Source: Montifringilla adamsi (lineage: Eukaryota > Chordata > Aves > Passeriformes > Passeridae). From it: a DNA stretch of 64,000 nt. Positions 48,604 through 61,260 of the stretch are shown piece by piece. Under the pieces are notes generated by a model. It saw only the letters and a list, made by a program, of their open reading frames with translations. It was not told where the DNA came from and ran no database searches. Within the stretch, counting starts at the first letter, position 1. Every line of letters begins with the position of its first letter. The stretch spans positions 813,383-877,382 of the forward strand of contig JAGGNK010008892.1 of the NCBI GenBank assembly GCA_017590115.1, read 5' to 3'. The position numbers were made by a program, and so were the translations under genes.

Positions 48604-48795
48604 AGCTATAGAAAGGTTTGAGTTGCAAAGGACCTTAAAGACCCTCTGGTTCCAAGCCCTGCCATGGGCAGGAGCATCTTCTACTAGACCAGGTTGCTCA
48701 GGGCCCCATCCAACCTAGTCTTGAATATTTCCAGGGTTCAGGCATCCACAGCTTCTCTGGGCAACCTCTTCCAGTGTCTCACCATATTATTGACA
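48604..48795 (-). mobile_element. CR1 LINE 3' fragment, antisense
   Basis: About 190 bp matching the reverse complement of the CR1 3' end. Blocks such as ACTAGACCAGGTTGCTCAGG, GGCATCCACAGCTTCTCTGG and CAACCTCTTCCAGTGTCTCA are characteristic. The terminal octamer repeat is lost. Confidence 0.85.
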
Positions 48796-50494
48796 GGAGA
48801 GAGAAAAGATTTTCTGGCATGTGGGTATGTTTTAACTTGGGAAAAATAATGTGAAGAGCTGGAAAAATACAAAACATTGTACAATTGCCTTCTTAAGGAA
48901 TTCCAGCCGTGTTGTGCCCTGAGGCAGAGATTTCATTGGAGAAATTCAATATGATCAGTTGCCTAAGTCTATATCAGTGTAAATAAGCCCAAGGGGATGC
49001 CCAAATTCTGAAATGTCCTGGTGTTTGAAGGGTGAACTTTGCAAATAAAAAGACACTAAAATGTATTTGTGTATGGAACAGTTGTTATTTATTTCTCCCA
49101 GGAAATAGCGTCTGGATAAGCATGAGGCAGATCATGAGGTTTTCACCAAAGTTAAGCAAGAGATTAAGTGTTTCCCTGAACAAGACAGGCCTTACCTATC
49201 ACTCTAAAAGTACAGGTCAATGCGGGAGCTTTTAGACTGTATACTCAGGCTTCTAAGTGCACCCCTAACAGCGTTGAGTGCTAGTTCTCTGGAGTTTGTA
49301 GTGTCCAGCAACACTGCATCCTCAATGCATTCACTTGCTTGCTGTACTATTTTTCTTATCTTTTGACCAGTGAGGGAGGTTATGGTTGTTTATTGCCATA
49401 CCTTTAGAAAACTCCTACAGCAATGTGGAGCCTTTCTCCTTCTGACAGGCTTAGAAGTTGTTCTGTTATGGATAAATACTGGTTCCATATCCAGACAGTA
49501 AACAAAACAAACGGACAACCCCCACCAAAAAAAACCAAACAGAACAAAAGAAACCCCCAAACCACAGATAAACTACAACACCAAAAAAAATTTTAAGATT
49601 TACGTGTTTATTTTAATTATTTTTTTCAATTGCTTTTGTTTTTGATAGCAAAAGTTATTTTCACTGAAGTTAAGATCTGCTATTCTTTAATCCCCAGGAA
49701 AATGATTACTATCATTTAAGAAAATTATATTCTTCCTAATTAAGCTGTTTTCAGACAATTAAATTGCTTCCTGATTTTCATAATTGTCTCTATGCTAAGA
49801 TCTACCTCTTTCCTGATTAGCAAGGTAGAAAAAACCCTTTGCTTTTACTCTGTACAATATTTGGTAGCTAAGAAAGACGTTTCAGCAAATATGTCAGGCT
49901 CTTCTTCTGCATCACCTACCCTACATATGCTGCTCTGGCTTCACAAAGTCAGCTCAAATAGCAAAGGCACCCAGAAGGGTGACCAGAAAAGTAAGAGGAA
50001 AGATTTTTTGATAGTCCTGTGATCAAGCAAGCTTGGGAGGCTTCCTTCCTTTTTTTATAGGAGGGCATTAGCTGTTAATGTAAGGAGTCTAACACTTGTT
50101 GTAATGTACATGTCCAGGGGGACCAGGTTAAGGGGCTTTGGGAATGCCATGTGGCTTCTGGCCTCTGAAAGGGGCATGGTCAAAACCTGTGAACTTTCCA
50201 CATTTGTGGCATGGCTGGGTCTGCAACTTCATGGATACTGTTCCAATCAATCCAGAGGGTCAATACCCTTAAATTGGGTTTTGAAGGGAATATGTGGATG
50301 GGGAATCACTGTTTCAAAGGATCTGTTGCTAATTTGGAAGGCAGACAATGGCAAATGGCTGTTCTGAGAAATAAATATAGCACATAAGTCAAAGGCTGTG
50401 GACTAGAGCTGTGTGCATTTGAAGGGGGGAAAATGCATATTATGCATATATCAATGTCAGGTGATTAAATTAACCAGGTCAAACCCTAATCTGG
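48796..50494. other. Intergenic, with A/C-rich tract at 49499-49590
   Basis: Unique AT-rich DNA with an A/C-dominated low-complexity patch. No gene is seen. Confidence 0.5.
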
Positions 50495-50562
50495 GGATGG
50501 ATGGATGGGTGGATGAATGGATGGATGGATGGATGGATGGATGGATGGATGGATGGATGATG
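50495..50562. repeat. (GGAT)n microsatellite
   Basis: About 17 tetranucleotide units. The left half has GGGT and GAAT variants and the right half is pure, so it is probably polymorphic. Confidence 0.95.
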
Positions 50563-51076
50563 TTCCTACTGCTGTGGTGATGAGCACCCTATGAATAGCT
50601 GGCTTATGAAGCTTTCAAAGGTAGGGATAAGGCTGAAGGGACCTTTCCACTACAGCTAAACACATAAGGGGAAGATTATTTTATAACAGGACTTTGAAAA
50701 TGTAAAATTCATCAACCCAGGATTTTCACAGGTGTGCCACTGTAGTATTTTCAGTGTCCCAGTTGTTGAGGTCAAATGATGAAGTGACAATACATGCAAA
50801 CACAAGCCGTTTTAGTTCTCACTGAGCTTGAAGAGCTCTTCTGAAAAGGCAAAATAGCCTCAAACAATATTTAAAATATAACAAAATTGTTCTTCAAACA
50901 GAAACTGGAAGACAAAAAGGTTATCCCTTTTTCTTTAAATCTCATGATTATTTACCTTAACCTCATGATTTTTGAGATCTGACTCACTGATTTTTAATAC
51001 TAGTGTAGCATGATCTTGAACATGTGGCACAGGCACATAAAACACAGTAATACAGCCAGAAATATTCCTTCTTTAG
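50563..51076. other. Intergenic, nothing definable
   Basis: Unique AT-rich sequence. Confidence 0.5.
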
Positions 51077-51722
51077 TGTGGTGGGTTGACCTTGTCTGGA
51101 CACTGGGTACCCACTAAGCTGTTCTACCACTCCCCATCCCAGCTGAACAGGGGAGAGAAAATAAGACAGAAAACAACTCGTAGGCTGAGATAAGGCAGTT
51201 TACTAGAGCAGAAGTTTGCATGCTCTTATGCAAAGAGAAAAAAAGTTTCTTCTCTCTTCGGCCATCAGGCTGAGAAAAAAGGACTCTCGGATCATCCTGA
51301 CAGTAGGAAACCTGAGATTTTCCATCAATAAATGATGTTTAACTACTTCCTGAGAAACAGGGCTTCAGCACCTGTAGTGGTTGCTCCAGAAGGCAAACAG
51401 TCTACATACCAAATGCCCTGCCCCACCATTCCTCCTCCTTTCCTTCACTTTTATATCTGAGCTGATGTCACATGGTAAGGAATATCCCTTTGTCAGTTTG
51501 GATCAGCTGGCCTGGCTGTGCCCCCCCACCAGGATCTCACCCACTCCCAGCCCCTTGGTGGGGTGGAAAGTTGAGAGACATCACTGATGCTGTGCCAGCC
51601 CTGCCCAGCAGTAGCAAAAACACTGGCATGCTATCCACACCTTTCTAGTTGCTTGTGCAATGCACAGCACTGTGAGAGCTGCTGTGCAAAATATTAACTC
51701 CAGCTCAGCCAGACCCAGCACA
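51077..51722. mobile_element. Endogenous retrovirus solo LTR (avian), about 0.65 kb
   Basis: The segment begins TGTGGTGGGTTGACC and ends CAGACCCAGCACA (TG...CA). Internal blocks match a widespread avian [24 protein letters not shown], a GATGTCACATGGTAAGGAAT block, a CAGCTGGCCTGGCTGTG block and a final AACTCCAGCTCAGCC block. There is no flanking retroviral coding region, and no clear target-site duplication is seen. Confidence 0.75.
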
Positions 51723-54700
51723 GCTGGAGATACCATGTGAGTCTTAGATATCTCTTACACTCTCATGCCTTTTACATTTCCAACCAAAGGAAGAAGTCCT
51801 GAAAGCAAATTGCTTTTCCCTCCTGATGTGAGGAGCTGCTTTCTTGCTAAGTCAAAGGTCATTATTATTATTAACTGCCTCTTTTTTTCTTTCAAATTGT
51901 TCCATGAGAACAGATTTTACATGAGCTTCATTTCTCTGTTAATAATTTTATGAGAGGAAAAGTAATGGCAGTCAAAGGGAGGTTCTGGCACAGCCAGCAT
52001 TGAAAGGAACACAGATGGCAGAGCAATAGTTCAGGTGCAGTAGTCCTGGGGGACAAAGGACCATGAAAATGAGGGAAAGATGGAGCCACTTAGTCCATAG
52101 GGTTTTTTTTTGGAGAGTCAAACCTCTGCTTTCAGCCTCATTTTGGTTGTTCTCAGGAGTGCTGACACTCATTTTCACCAACTTTATGCCTTTTTCACCT
52201 TGCACTTTAACAGCCTCTCTCAAAGGGTGTTAATGAAGTACAAATAAGTTTTGTCTGTGGAAAAGAATCCTGCAGAAAATACCATGCGTGGGAAGCGATC
52301 CTTCCCAGCACCTGCATGTCCCCTCCAAACCAAAGGCTGAGCTAGCTGGAGTATGTTATGAGTGATACACAGATGATCAGTAAGCTCTTTGCTTGGCATC
52401 CCTTTTTCATTATGCTGCCATTTTAGAGAAATGTTTTTATAGCCTCTGCTTGATTTTTCATCAGATCCCTTCCTCCCTGTGATTCCTCCCTTCCTGCTTC
52501 CTACAGAATGTGGCCAGCTGGTTACTGCTAAATTTAAACAGAGATGCGCTACTTGTAACTCTCTTTGCTTCATGCACACAATATTACTAGCCTAACTCAT
52601 CTAGAAAGAAGTACTTCTATTTTGATGTGCACAAAAACTGTAAGCCCAGATGAAGGTCAATGAAGGCTGTTGCATAGATAGATCATGCTGACAGGGAGTG
52701 CTCTGACTGGTTTTTTGCAGCAAAGTGCTGATTCAGTTGAACTGGGAAATTTGAGGGGTACATGTGAATGCTGTTCAATATGTGGGAGCTTGATGGGAAC
52801 TTAAATTGGGTGTCCAAGGGAAGCCCACAGAGCAGCTCCAAGAGCAGCAGCGAAGCATGGCCCAGGTCTCCATCAGTGCTGTAATTCTGCCATGCTGATG
52901 CACAATGAAGCACCTGGCATCTCCTCTGAAATAAAAATCCTCCTTTCTCATCAGCTTTAATTACAACAGTGCACCATGTTTAAACAACCCATAAAATAGA
53001 GCATCAACAAAGAAGTGACTCCTTGCATCTCTGAGATTCATGCAGCATCCAAGAGCTCAAACATCAAGGAGAAAACAGCAGGTAGTTTAACTCCCAAGAT
53101 CTCTCCCCTGCTGTTGTTATCATTGACAATGAAGGCAGTGTTGTAAGTGCAGAGTGCAATGGACAATTCATGCACTTACCATATCTTGCACTCCAGCTAC
53201 AGGCGCGTGATTTTCTGAAGAAATGATGACAGGATCAAACATATTCTGGCAGATACTCACAAAATCAGAGCCCCTTTCACTCAGTAAATGACCGTAAAAA
53301 TGCTTTGAAGATGACAATAAAAAGTTATTTAATCATGTTCAAAACAGAAGCACCTGCCAAGTCAATATGTAATTTTTTTTTACATGATTGGCTGATACAG
53401 TGACAATAGTGAAAAATGCAAAGTGAGGCTGTTAGGAGCAGCTACTGGCCTGATTCCGTAGTAGGCATAGCCTGATGGTGGAGAGAGAGAGCAAGGAAAG
53501 AGGAAAGAAAGAGCAAGGCAGTCGCACATACATTTCCTCAGCCTCCTGATTTTTCAACTCTTTTCCCAGCTGTTACAAGGTGCCCTTGGAAGTCTGAAGA
53601 TGTCCTTAGCAGCCCCCATTTTCTGTGAAGTCAGTGCTGAGAAAGGACAGTGACCAAAAGGAGAGCTCAGTGTGGGTGATTTTCATGCTGCCACAGCACA
53701 GGGGAAAAGGTGCTGGGGAGAAGGGTATAAGTATCTGGCCTTCTGCTATCATCACTTTGGACAGCTGCACACTTGTAGGTGGGGGCTGCTAGAAATAGAG
53801 ACACGGAGCGTTACGTGCAGCTGGGCGCAGATTTTCCAAGCAGCCCAGGAGAGCCCGCACCTGCCATCAGCAGTGTGGGCTGTGGGGCCACGCCATGCAG
53901 CAAACAAGAGCCTGTGCTGTTGCACAGCCTCACCACTACCCTTGCAGCTGCATCTACCCCAAATTCAGCAACTCTTCTAGGCAAGTCATTTACCTGGTGG
54001 CTGGCGTATGCAGCTGTAGCATTGAAGAGCTTTCTAGCTATACCTGCTGCAAAACCTTCTTTTTTGATACTGATTGATTGGGTTCTTTCATTATTATCTG
54101 AAAGCAAAGTAGCCCAAGAGTGGTGATAATTTGCATTCTGGTTCCTGAAGTCCACCAGGTAGCAAATATAAATGTTCATACTTAAAGGTCAGAAGAGTCA
54201 GTTCTGACCAAGCACTGTCATCTCTAATACACTATGAGCCCTGGGGATCCCTGAAATTCATTCTCTGCACAAGGCAAATATCTATGACTAAATGAGAACA
54301 TTTTTGCTCAAATATCCCATGAAATTTTTTCAGAGTGAGGGATTTTGTCAACAAATCCTGGTAAAAAAGGCCTTATTATTCTACTAGTTAGGAGCTGTGA
54401 CAAATTTCAGAGTAGGTTTTGTCAAATTATTGGACCTCATTAAACATTGCCACTGAACAGAAAGGCCTTTTATGCCCAAGATTATGTTTGCTGTGTGAGT
54501 ACTTTTACTTCAGTTGCTTCACCAGCATCTTTGGTAAGCTACAATAGACAGGGCTCCTACCCCAACCTTCACTCCATAGGATGATGGCCAAGACTTCACC
54601 TTTCCTGCAGTTCTTCCAAAATGGCTCTTGAGTGCTTCCACGTCTTTTTAAAATGTGAACACCAGAACTGTATTCCTGTAGTGTCTTGAAATTTCAGTGC

Positions 54701-56426
54701 TCTCAAAACTCAATTCTCCACTGTCCAAGGAACTATAGTACTAGGAACTATAGGAGCGATAGTATTTAAACTATAGTACTCAAAGCCAAAAACAATAATA
54801 AAGTCTAGGTTTCTTTGAAGCATAGTTAAAGTTATTTTTCAGTTGCCAAATCTGAATACAAAAATGTGGCAGTATTGACACATGTACACATTGGTACTCT
54901 GAAAACTGAGGCTGAATGTTGCACAGTAGTAAAATTACTGTTTTTTCCAAGATCATTATATTAGACATGGGTGAAGAAAATAGAGTGCTAAATTACTGGT
55001 TTAAAAAGAAAATATGAGGCAGGAAAGAATATTAACACGATCTCAGTCACCAGTAGAAGGCAGGTAAACCATGTACAGAGGAAATACTTGTGGTGATGGA
55101 GGCAGAACTTCAACATTGAAGATCCCAACAATAGCATCCTGAGGCCAGTGTAGCAGAAGTAAAGGGAAAAGCTGAGTGAAAACAGTCACCTCCACCTTTT
55201 AACTGTGCATCCAAATAGCATATAAGGATATCTGATAGCAGGAAACTCCCTGAAAGCAACAGAGAAATGGAAGAGATCATGAGGAGCTCCCAAATGGTGC
55301 CTAGCAAACAGCAGAAGAGGAGTTTTCTGAAGTGTGATGGCAAAGCAATCATCATGGATGATACTGCATTTTGCAGAAAGCAGATGTGTCCAATTAGGAG
55401 CTCTACATGAATGCACACAAACAACAGAAGGGTTTTTTTCTCTCCAGATCGATATTTTATTATATTTTTCAGTAGCTATATTTATGACTGAGTAAAATTG
55501 TGATTAGTGTTGAATATCATAATGCCATTACCTTAGTACCAAAACCCCCACCAGCTCAAACAGGAAAATAAGGACATAAAAGGAAAACTGCATTCTCAGT
55601 GTAAAAAGTCAGATGCTTCCTGCTAAAAAATATTGGAAACAGTGTGGGAATATCAAGAAAATAATTTTTGTCCACACTATAAACTAATGAGCAGGGCTGT
55701 CCTGCACGGGAGATGCCCCTGACTGTTCAAAAGCAGCAAGGACAGTCGTATGAAAACACATCCTGTGCACCAAAAGTGTCAGGGAGATTTATTCTTTTCA
55801 CTGTTGTTACTGGTTTTCCTATGTCTTTTTGCTGTGTCTCTCTATTTCTTTTCTCTTTTAAAGTATTACTCATCTGGAATCAAATTCTGTGAGATACTGA
55901 AGAGGATGTCTAACTCTGAAGTTTAAGAATTAGATTCAGCAAAGGCCTGTGAAGAAGTAAATGTTTGGGTCTCCTTTTATTCAGGAAGGTAGCCTGAAAC
56001 CAGTGGATGTCAGAAATGGACTTTTCTCCACGTTGGTCCTGAATATTAAAAAAGTTGTAGCTGTGTTCAGGAGAGATTTTTGTTCTTTCCAGAGCACTTT
56101 ATGACCTCTCTTAAATAGAAAAACACAGGAGAAAAGAGGGTGAAAACTGCCAGCATCCTTGGTCTAGAGAGCTGATTTCCTTCATCATATAGAAGGCAAC
56201 TGTGAGCCTGAATACGAAAAAAAGCAACCTGATCTCATAGCTCAGTAATCTGTGCTTAGTGACAAACAGAGATCTCTTTAGGCTTGTTACACTCAGTAGA
56301 TCTGAGCTCCTCTGCTCCTGGGTGTTACTTGAGCTCCAAGCTTGAGGAGCATAAAGCAACTTTTCTGCTATGAGTAACTGTCCATCCATTGCCTCCTTTC
56401 TCACAGGAATTTCACTTTAAACTGAG
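51723..56426. other. Ordinary intergenic DNA
   Basis: Unique AT-rich sequence with short frames. A weak CTCF-like motif, CCAGTAGAAGGCAG, lies at 55050-55063 (plus). No gene is recognised. Confidence 0.5.
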
Positions 56427-56700
56427 TGCCATGGTTTAACTCTAGCCAGCAACTGAGCACCACACACCCTGCCACTGAGGGGATGGGGGAGAGAATTTAA
56501 AGGAAAAAGTGAGATAATTCATGGGTTGAGACAATGGCAGTTTAAGACAGAAAACAAATGTCACTCACACAAACAAAGCAAAACAATTCACTTCTTCTCA
56601 TGGGCAGGCATAAGACAACAGTTACTGGGGAAAACAAATTCCAGAGCTCTGAACAACCCCTCATCCTCCTTCTTCCTCCTTGTATCTTAGCTGTTCCCAT
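56427..56700. mobile_element. Partial endogenous retrovirus LTR (avian)
   Basis: The segment starts TGCCATGGTTTAAC and continues AGCAACTGAGCACCACACA, GGGATGGGGGAGAGAAT and CATGGGTTGAGACAATGGCAG, a common avian LTR beginning. Similarity fades after about 56690, so the element is truncated or very diverged at its right end. Confidence 0.65.
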
Positions 56701-58580
56701 TTCTCAAGATGCAGAAGCTATCAGGGACTCAAGTCCAGTAAGACACTGTCGTAAACAATGAACTGCAACTTCTGAAGGTCGCTGAGTACAGAGAGAGCCA
56801 GAATTGGCCTTCTCCACAAACAGAGTCGGACACCACCAGTTCCTGAAAGCAAAGTCAGCTCACTGTCATCCTAGAGCACCAGCTGGGCTCTCAGCAAGGG
56901 TGGAAGGCCTATTCCTATCAAATGCTATTGAGGTATAAGTGTATGAAATTCCAAAAGTTTTGACAGACCTGAACTGCATTTAGGTATCAACACACTCCAG
57001 ATGGTTCATTAACCAAGACAAACACACTGCAAGGCTGCCAGGAGCCTTTCCTAAATCAGTGACAAGAGAATTTGGAGCATGGCAGAGCTCTGCTTCAGAG
57101 GTAATATTTTTCATCTGTTGTAATTTTTAAAATACACGGTGTGTTTATATACAAAGACGAATGATGAATGTGCATTGGCAGGGGCACACTCAACTTGTTC
57201 ATGAAGTATCACAAAGAGGCTGGATCATATGCTCTTTCAGAACTACTGTCCAAAAAACAGAGGCAATCTGGTGACTTATTTTAATGTCTTAGTTCTAAGT
57301 TAACAAACATGTGCCCAGGGGCTCCCACTGAAACAGGGCTGGGCCTTTGCAAAGTCAATAGTTTATTTACTAACTGAGAATAAAGCACACAGGAATATGT
57401 TTGTAGATGTTAACAATGCTTTTCATTAGATGAAGATGGCATTAGGTCTTGGTCATGGTATGCTTATTCATTAGTTTCAGTGAAATTCACAGGCCTGTTT
57501 GCAGAGTGAAAGTAACAATGAGACCTGGTGGAGAAAGAGAAAGAGAAAAGGCAGAAACTGTGTATTCACCCCTTTGAGGAGGAGGCAAAAAATCCAAACC
57601 AACAACTGAGATGATTTCGTGCCTTTTCAAAAAACAAGTCAAAGTAACAGAAACTACACTGAAAGGTGCTAAGTTTCTCTTGCCCTAAAGCTGTTATCAA
57701 TGGCACTTTTTAAGAAGTATCTCCTAGATACAGTTTAACCATTGGTAAAGTTAATTATTTTCCTTGCTAAGTGTGCTTAAAATTTAGACAGATTAATTTC
57801 TTTCTGTCAGGAAAAAATAGTGTTTTCAGTCCCACCCTATCCTCTTCACAATACCTTTACTGTAAATCTCTATAGATTATTGAATTGCCTCATTATTTAA
57901 TACATTATTCTTTCTACTTGGATGCATTAAAATAAGGGGGCTGCTTTTCTCCATGCTTTAACATGACTCTGCTATCTTCCCTGCACCCGTGTTGAGATGC
58001 CTTCACTCACCCTGTAAGAGCACCTCGTTAGCCTTTGCCAGCGCCCAGGAACTGCACCTTTCCCATTCGCTGGACTTGGTAAAAAGCAACACTCACATAT
58101 TGCACATTTTTTGTGAAGAAACCCACATCAGGTGACATTGCAGCTGGTGATCAGAGAAAATCACTGCAACCTGGGATTGGGAAGGGACATTCCCTGTCAC
58201 TACCTGGATGTACAGTAGCTCATAAAAGCAGTAATTTAAGAAAGACCTTCTATTTTGCAGAGCCTTCCTAGGTCCGTGTGTGGGCTCCTGGACAGGACAG
58301 CAGCTCAGATGAGCGAGGAGCCAGGGAAGGACCGTTCCAGGTGAGATGCTGCAAACACTCGGCAAGCTGACAGAGGGTAGATTTGCGCTGAGGAGGAGCA
58401 GTCTTGTCCCGTTGTTTTTGTTTCCTTTTCCAATGACGCTATCACACTATTTTCACAGATGATCCTGCTGTATAGCTGGGTCGCAAAGGGTTAAAATGGA
58501 GGACAGCATCTGTACTTTTAAAACTACATGCGACAAAGTCCATTGCTTGAAGTCTGGGTCCTTTCTATCCCCCGCCCCTC
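56701..58580. other. Intergenic, nothing definable
   Basis: Unique sequence with AT-rich and purine-rich stretches. No gene or repeat is identified. Confidence 0.5.
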
Positions 58581-58589
58581 CCCAGCTTC

Positions 58590-58860
58590 CAGTAATCATT
58601 TATTATTAGAGGGGTTTTATGATACAAATTTGATAATCTCCCATACACATTGGCACTGTTCTAATTGGAGTTGTAAGCCCATAAAATTCAAGCTCTTTGT
58701 TTTCATGAAGGCCACAAGGTTTTAAAAGATGCTATTGTACCGCCTAAAACCCATAAAATTGTCACTAGGGACTGATTAAACAGTCCTGAATCGAAACAGT
58801 GCGGATTTTGTCTAGGTCCTTTTCATGCACAACAATGCCCTTTTCAACCTCCAAGACAAA
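58590..58860. promoter_or_regulatory. Candidate conserved element 3' of NKX2-8 with duplicated CCCATAAAATT
   Basis: A unique AT-rich block in which the 11-mer CCCATAAAATT occurs twice in direct orientation (near 58678 and 58750), with GTTTTATGATAC nearby. CCATAAA-type sequence is a posterior-HOX/CDX-like recognition core. The lack of frames and repeats suggests a regulatory element; conservation is untested. Confidence 0.35.
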
Positions 58861-60190
58861 AGGAGGTTTAAGGAGCGATTCTCTGGGAGATTCTTCTAAG
58901 ATAACCCCATCCATATGGGAGACAAGGTGGCCAGCAGCTGAGACGAAAAAAAAAGATTTCGGATGGCAGGAGGAAAAATAAAGGGAAAGGGGCGGGGGAA
59001 GGACAACAACAACAAAAAATCAAAACCCAACCAACCAAACAATAAAACCAAACCCAGGTGACACAGAAGCTGTGTTTCCCCAGGTCCTTCCCGCAGAGCC
59101 CAGAGGCCTGATCCGCTCTGTGCCTCCGTCTTGGCGCACAGCCTCCTGTCCAAGCAGGGAAGGAGATGTAGGTGGGAGGACTGGCGTTCCTTCTTTCTCC
59201 CAAGCCTGTCCTCACTGTAGCTGGGTCTGAGCCTCCCGCACCAAGGACAGAGGCGACACCGAGCCGCCCAGGTGGAGAGTGCCAAGCCCGGGGTAAGGTA
59301 GGGCTGGGAGGAGAGCGGGGCCACTCGGGCAGGGGAGGCGGCCGAAATCACTCACGGAAACTGGTGTGTGCTTTTGCTCGCCTCCTTATCCGCCACGGCA
59401 GCACCTCCCAGTTTCTCTCTCCGTGGGCTCCCCGGGATATGTAGGCAGCACATCACATCCCAGGGGCATACCGCGTCCAAAATTTTCCCCTTCTAGGGAA
59501 AAAAAAATTAAAAATATATAATAAAATCCCCACTTAAATATCTTCTGCGGATCCCTTTCCGTCGACACCTTTTCCTCGGCGGCCACGTTGTCATCATTCG
59601 TCCCCGTGGGGTCTTTGCCCCAAATATTCCCTCAGCGTTTGTGGTCCGCAGGTGCCGTCGGAGGGATGGAAGCAGCCGGTCTAGTCCATATTTCAGGGAC
59701 CTGGATTTAGCTTTGTAGGGAGTTTTAGGGTTTTCCCCACTGGCGGTTGGCAGCTTATATATAATATTATTTTCACCCCAAAGCAATAAAAGCAGTAGTT
59801 TACCAAGTAGTTTCAAAACATAATTTTCTTGGCTATCCTTCCCCAGTCGAAATTTGGAACGTTTTCAGGCTAACGGAAAGATTGGCTTAATTCTGGATCC
59901 TTCATTAGTGCCTCTACGGAAGACATCTCCGCTTAAAAGCAAAGTCGTGGGAGCGGGAGTCGCCAGAGCGGGAGACTCTGGGCTCAGGCTGCCAGTAGGA
60001 ATTATGACTGAGTTAACAGTGAGATGCTTGCAGCAAAATTTATTTGCCATTTACCGGCTCATATGGATAAAATAAAAGAACTTGAAAGCCAAACTCGACT
60101 GGAGATATTGAGATAAGTATTTAAAATTTTATAGCACAGGAGGCAATCCTAAGAAACAGTCCCAATCGTCAAAACTACACTTCTCCGCCG
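58861..60190. other. Sequence 3' of NKX2-8, no gene recognised
   Basis: Mixed GC-rich (59080-59420) and AT-rich unique DNA, with an A/C-rich low-complexity stretch near 59006-59056. No protein similarity is seen in its frames. Confidence 0.5.
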
Positions 60191-60565
60191 GGAAAAATTT
60201 ATTTGCCAAAAATCATTTTATTAGTCACTGGAAGAGTCAGCTATTTCAAAATACACTAGGTCGCTAGGATGATCATTAATTTTTAACAAGGAATCTCTCG
60301 AACAGGAGGAGGAGCGGAGGTTTTACAAAATTCGAGCCTCGCGCGGCATCCTCGCCCTCGGGTGAGGCCGGTGCAGGGGAGCGTGGCCCCGGCCAGCTTC
60401 GTCCCGGCCTGCCGCAGCCCCGGAGCCGCGCTCCGNCCGCCCGCGCCCGGCCGCGCGGTGCCCCGGCGCCTTCCGCGGCGCCTTCCCCGCTCTACAGCCC
60501 GGGGCTGGGGCGGGCGGCCCCGCGCCCGTGGGATGAGTCCGGCCCCAGAGGGCTGAGTGCCGCTG
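60191..60565 (-). other. NKX2-8: NKX2-8 3' untranslated region (inferred extent)
   Basis: From the stop codon to the nearest minus-strand AATAAA signals. The proximal half is CpG-rich and contains an ambiguous base at 60436. The distal half is AT-rich. Confidence 0.6.
60217..60222 (-). terminator. NKX2-8: NKX2-8 polyadenylation signal AATAAA (proximal)
   Basis: The plus strand reads TTTATT, giving AATAAA on the minus strand 344 bases after the stop codon. A second signal follows at 60198-60203, and a third at 60039-60044 lies in a repeated AAATTTATTTGCCA context. Confidence 0.6.
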
Positions 60566-61260
60566 TCACCATCCCCAGGAGACGACGGCGGGGTGCGCTA
60601 AGTGCTGGTACGCGGGGAAGACGCCGAGGGCGGCGGCGGGCGGGCAGGCTCGGTAGCCCTGCAGGGCGAGGGCGGCCTGGGCGCTGCACCCCGCCAGGGC
60701 GCAGCCCAGCTTGGGGCGCGCTGCGGGAGCCGGTGGACTGGCGGGGCAGCCGCGGCAGGGCTCCCCGTCTCGCACCAGCACCGGCACCACCACCCGGCGC
60801 AGCAGGGCGGGCGGGCGCGGCTGGGGGCTGCCGGGGCCCTCGCTTCGTGCCCGCTTCATCTTGTAGCGGTGGTTCTGGAACCAGATCTTCACCTGCGTGG
60901 GGGTGAGGCTGAGCAGCCGGGCCAGCTGCTCCCGCTCCGGAGCCGAAAGGTACCGCTGCTGCCGGAACCGCCTCTCCAACTCCAGCGTCTGCGCCTTGGA
61001 GAAGAGCACCCGCCGCTTCTTCTTCTTCTCCTCGGCCTCCGAGCCGCGGGCGGGGAGCGACCTTTGGGTGGAGTCGGGCAAGCTCATCTCCGGGCCGCTC
61101 TCGTCGGAAGCTGGGGACAGCGAGTGGGTTAGAGAGAGGGAGCAGCCGGGGCCGGGAGAGGGGCAGGCATCGAGGAGGCCGCCGGGAGCTGAAACGCCTC
61201 TCGCAGGGAGAGCCCCATCTGTCTGCCGGGCCGGATTAATCCCAACAGTCAACGAGAAAT
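60330..61260. other. CpG-rich island over NKX2-8 exon 2
   Basis: CpG-dense DNA covers the 3' UTR start, the homeodomain exon and the intron end. It is exon-associated rather than promoter-associated, as often seen in homeobox genes. Confidence 0.6.
60566..61110 (-). CDS. NKX2-8: NKX2-8 coding exon 2 (homeodomain to stop)
   Basis: The exon starts CTTCCGACGAG after CTGTCCCCAG and ends with TGA at 60566-60568. It carries an acidic/Lys-rich linker ([10 protein letters not shown]), the homeodomain and the NK2-specific domain. The homeodomain differs from the human form at a few positions (for example KMKR for KLKR). Confidence 0.95.

Noticed and set aside
61111..61252. Start of NKX2-8 at 61252 in the homeodomain exon
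   Set aside because: It lies in the intron. Splicing 62196 to 61110 restores the conserved HYPSSDES junction and the MATSGR N-terminus.
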